A DNA stretch of 64,000 nucleotides from Alterinioella nitratireducens (lineage in GTDB: Bacteria; Pseudomonadota; Alphaproteobacteria; Rhodobacterales; Rhodobacteraceae): positions 310,001-374,000 of the forward strand of contig NZ_JABJVX010000002.1 in assembly GCF_013155465.1 (NCBI RefSeq), written 5' to 3'. The position numbers were made by a program, and so were the translations under genes. The notes beneath the pieces are model-generated. The model was not told where the DNA came from and searched no databases. It worked only from the letters and a program-made list of their open reading frames with translations. Positions 62,129 through 64,000 of the stretch are shown one piece after another. Positions within the stretch are counted from its first letter, which is position 1; every line of letters starts with the position of its first letter.

Positions 62129-62154
62129 GAAATCGCAGCATCGGAAGGGACGAC

Positions 62155-62880
62155 ATGAAAATAGGCGTGATCGGCACAGGCACCATCGCCAGCGCGGTGG
62201 TCCGGGGCATCGCGGGGGACGGGCATGACATCGCCGTGTCCGAGCGCAGCGCGGCCCGTGCGGCTGACCTGGCGCGCGCGTTCGACAACGTCAGCGTGCA
62301 TGACAATGCGGGCGTCGTGGCTGCAAGCGACGTGATCTTCCTGGGGCTGATGGCCGAGGCGGCGGGCGAGATCCTCGCGGGCCTGTCCTTTCGCGCGGGT
62401 CAGCGGGTGATCTCGTTCATGGCGGGCGCCTCGCTGGAGGAGGTGGCGGCAATGGTCGCGCCCGCGCGGGCCGTCGCGGTGATGTTGCCGTTTCCGGGGA
62501 TTGCCGTGGGCGGCTCGCCGATCCTGGTGCAGGGCGCGGCGGATCTGGCGCGCGACTTGTTCGAGCCTGCGAACCGGGTCTACACGCTGGCCGATGATGC
62601 GGAGCTGTCCAATTACCTGGCGGCGCAGGCGGTGCTGTTGCCCACCGTCACGCTGGTGGCGGAGGCGGCGGGCTGGCTGGCGGCGCAGGGCAGCGATGCC
62701 GACCAGGGGGCCGCGTTCCTGAAACACCTTGTGGGATCCTCGCTGATGGCCTCGAATCTTGGCCCGCTGATGGCGGACCTGGGCACGCCTGGCGGATACA
62801 ATGCGCGGCTGCGCGATCATATGGAGGCGGCGGGGATGCAGGATGCCTTGCGCGAGGGGTTGCACAGGCTGGCGCGCTGA
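62155..62880 (+). CDS. pyrroline-5-carboxylate reductase family protein
   Basis: A 241-aa NADP-binding protein. MKIGVIGTGTIASAVVRGIA is a clear Rossmann GxGxxx(G/A) start, SDVIFLGLMAEAAGEILAGL resembles the ProC middle, and VISFMAGASLEEVAAM the strand near the active site. The C-terminal dimerisation part (GGYNARLRDHMEAAGMQDAL) keeps the P-G-G-Y-N-x-x-x motif near that of ProC (usually PGGTT). It may reduce a different imine. It is divergent from the TetR gene across the operator-like repeats. Confidence 0.85.
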   Translation: MKIGVIGTGTIASAVVRGIAGDGHDIAVSERSAARAADLARAFDNVSVHDNAGVVAASDVIFLGLMAEAAGEILAGLSFRAGQRVISFMAGASLEEVAAMVAPARAVAVMLPFPGIAVGGSPILVQGAADLARDLFEPANRVYTLADDAELSNYLAAQAVLLPTVTLVAEAAGWLAAQGSDADQGAAFLKHLVGSSLMASNLGPLMADLGTPGGYNARLRDHMEAAGMQDALREGLHRLAR

Positions 62881-62893
62881 GAGGTCAAGAATA

Positions 62894-62919
62894 CCCCCGC
62901 AAGCTGGGGCTTGCGGGGG
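62894..62919. terminator. hairpin between convergent genes
   Basis: A perfect 10-bp stem (CCCCCGCAAG / CTTGCGGGGG) with a 6-base loop starts 13 bases after the proC-like stop and faces the end of the PhoX-type gene. Very stable; no T run follows on the plus strand. Confidence 0.65.
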
Positions 62920-62983
62920 CAGGAGTGTAATCAATCACGTGCTGAAATATGCGGCTGAAGCCCCATTTTGGGGGGGCGGGGCG

Positions 62984-64000
62984 TCAGCCTACCAATCCGC
63001 CATCGTCGCGCCAGACCGCCACGACCGAGGAGCGCGGCAACCGGCCTTCGCCATCGGGGAAGGGCGCATCGGGGTGCTGGATGCCGACGAACATGGTGCG
63101 CCGATCCGATGACCAGGTCAGGCCCGTCACCTCGGAGCCCTGCGGTCCGGTCAGGAAGCGCACGATCTCTCCGGTCTCGGGATCGCCTGCCAGCATCTGG
63201 TTGTTGCCCATGCCCTCAAAACCATCCTCGTTGCTGTCATCGCCATCGGTCTGGATCCAGAGGATCCCGGCGCTGTCGAACTGCATCCCGTCAGGCGAGT
63301 TGAAGAGGTTGCCCTGATGGATGTTGCCCGAGCCGGCATTGGCATCCGCATGCACGCCGGGATTGCCCGCCATGACGTAGAGATCCCACCGGAAGAGGTT
63401 GGCGGCGTGATCGTCGTTGGAGGGGAACCAGCGCACGATCTGGCCGTAACGGTTCTCGGCGCGCGGATTGGGGCTGCCGGACACAGGTTCCGCCAGGTCG
63501 CCGCCCGCATTGGTCCAGCCCGGCGCGCGGCGCGAGTTGTTGGTCAGGGCGCAATAGCCCTCGACCGCGATGGGGTTCACCGCGACCCATTCGGGGCGGT
63601 CCATCGTGGTGCCCCCGGCGGCAGAGGCGGCCTGCCGGGTAAACACGCAGATCTCGACCTCGGACATGCCCGTGGCCTCGGGCGTCAGCGCCACCCATTC
63701 GCCGGTGCCGTCCGTGTCGAAACGCGCGACATGCAGCGTGCCGTCATCAAGCAGGTGATCGGTCGGCCCGCCCGGCTGGTAATAGCCGTTGGAGACGTAT
63801 TTGTAGAGGTATTCGCCACGCTCGTCATCGCCCAGATAGACCACGACCCGGCCATCGCGGGCCACGGCGCAGGCGGCGTTCTCGTGCTTGAAGCGGCCAA
63901 GTGCCGTGCGCTTGACGGGCCTGCTGTCGGGGTTGGCCGGGTCGATCTCGACCACATAGCCGAAGCGGCGCGGCTCGTTCGGGGTCTGGCTGACATCGAA
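62984..64000 (-). CDS. PhoX-type phosphatase (DUF839) family protein, N-terminal part outside window
   Basis: Only the C-terminal 338 codons are in the window; the frame is open to the right edge. GRFKHENAACAVARDGRVVV and YLGDDERGEYLYKYVSNGYY match the PhoX/DUF839 calcium-dependent phosphatase propeller, as do EWVAVNPIAVEGYCALTNNS, GNIHQGNLFNSPDGMQFDSA and WIQTDGDDSNEDGFEGMGNN with acidic, metal-binding loops. PhoX enzymes release phosphate from esters, normally after Tat export; the signal sequence would lie outside the window. The stop is 64 bases from the hairpin terminator. Confidence 0.9.
   Translation of the reverse strand, partial: FDVSQTPNEPRRFGYVVEIDPANPDSRPVKRTALGRFKHENAACAVARDGRVVVYLGDDERGEYLYKYVSNGYYQPGGPTDHLLDDGTLHVARFDTDGTGEWVALTPEATGMSEVEICVFTRQAASAAGGTTMDRPEWVAVNPIAVEGYCALTNNSRRAPGWTNAGGDLAEPVSGSPNPRAENRYGQIVRWFPSNDDHAANLFRWDLYVMAGNPGVHADANAGSGNIHQGNLFNSPDGMQFDSAGILWIQTDGDDSNEDGFEGMGNNQMLAGDPETGEIVRFLTGPQGSEVTGLTWSSDRRTMFVGIQHPDAPFPDGEGRLPRSSVVAVWRDDGGLVG

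Noticed and set aside
1-64000. tRNA, rRNA, CRISPR arrays, insertion sequences or prophage genes
   Set aside because: No cloverleaf-like sequence, spaced direct-repeat array, transposase or phage structural gene was recognised by reading both strands; short tRNAs could be missed without a scanner.

Overview
The window is a GC-rich, densely packed bacterial chromosome segment with about 66 protein-coding genes and no rRNA, tRNA, CRISPR array or transposase that I can see. Gene content points to an alphaproteobacterium of the Rhodobacterales (Roseobacter-like). It carries a petP-petR regulatory pair, a DUF2794 protein, a NavBac-type sodium channel whose filter resembles those of marine roseobacters, several Hint_2-domain proteins, and short intergenic repeats of a kind that seems familiar from this order. 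The taxonomic call is inference from gene families, not a database match.

Layout. 1-2570: the end of an SRPBCC gene, a small ORF, and an AT-richer patch holding a nitrilase-like protein split by one in-frame TAG. 2574-4586 (minus): a carbonic anhydrase-sbtA-sbtB bicarbonate module. 4733-8397: a hypothetical gene, an M17 aminopeptidase overlapping a C40 cell-wall peptidase, a DUF2794 gene and a 61-aa ORF. 8475-15655: ilvE (minus) divergent from a tightly overlapped plus-strand series petP-petR-two deacetylase-like genes-xseB-ispA-dxs. 15665-25225: a long minus-strand series running from hslO through a CoA pyrophosphatase, CCA transferase, LysE exporter, ABC exporter pair, VOC protein and RNA methyltransferase to the sodium channel. 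25319-31641: Nudix, response-regulator phosphatase and divergent Hpt protein, ilvA with a membrane protein, argG, GNAT and SCP2 proteins.

31696-46346 is the most unusual part. Four Hint-domain proteins lie within 14 kb, and one is translationally coupled to a HlyC-type toxin-activating lysine acyltransferase. Between them sit a sulfotransferase-like gene, a truncated MsrA, YggT, a thioesterase-like gene, an MFS transporter, mepA, a phytase/esterase-like protein, a LOG-family hydrolase, a Ser/Thr dehydratase-like gene and dapD. Two Hint genes separate dapD from dapE. 46585-64000: dapE, DUF305, rnr, a lytic transglycosylase, an ornithine cyclodeaminase family gene, a universal stress protein with a SulP transporter, an MFS transporter, an iron-type binding protein and a separated permease, a TPR protein, a TetR regulator divergent from a proC-like gene across a symmetric operator-like region, and the 3' part of a PhoX-type phosphatase.

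Most genes are housekeeping: isoprenoid, lysine, arginine and isoleucine synthesis, cell-wall turnover, RNA processing. The accessory interest lies in the nitrilase-like locus, the Hint/acyltransferase cluster, and a repeat family found only at convergent gene ends.
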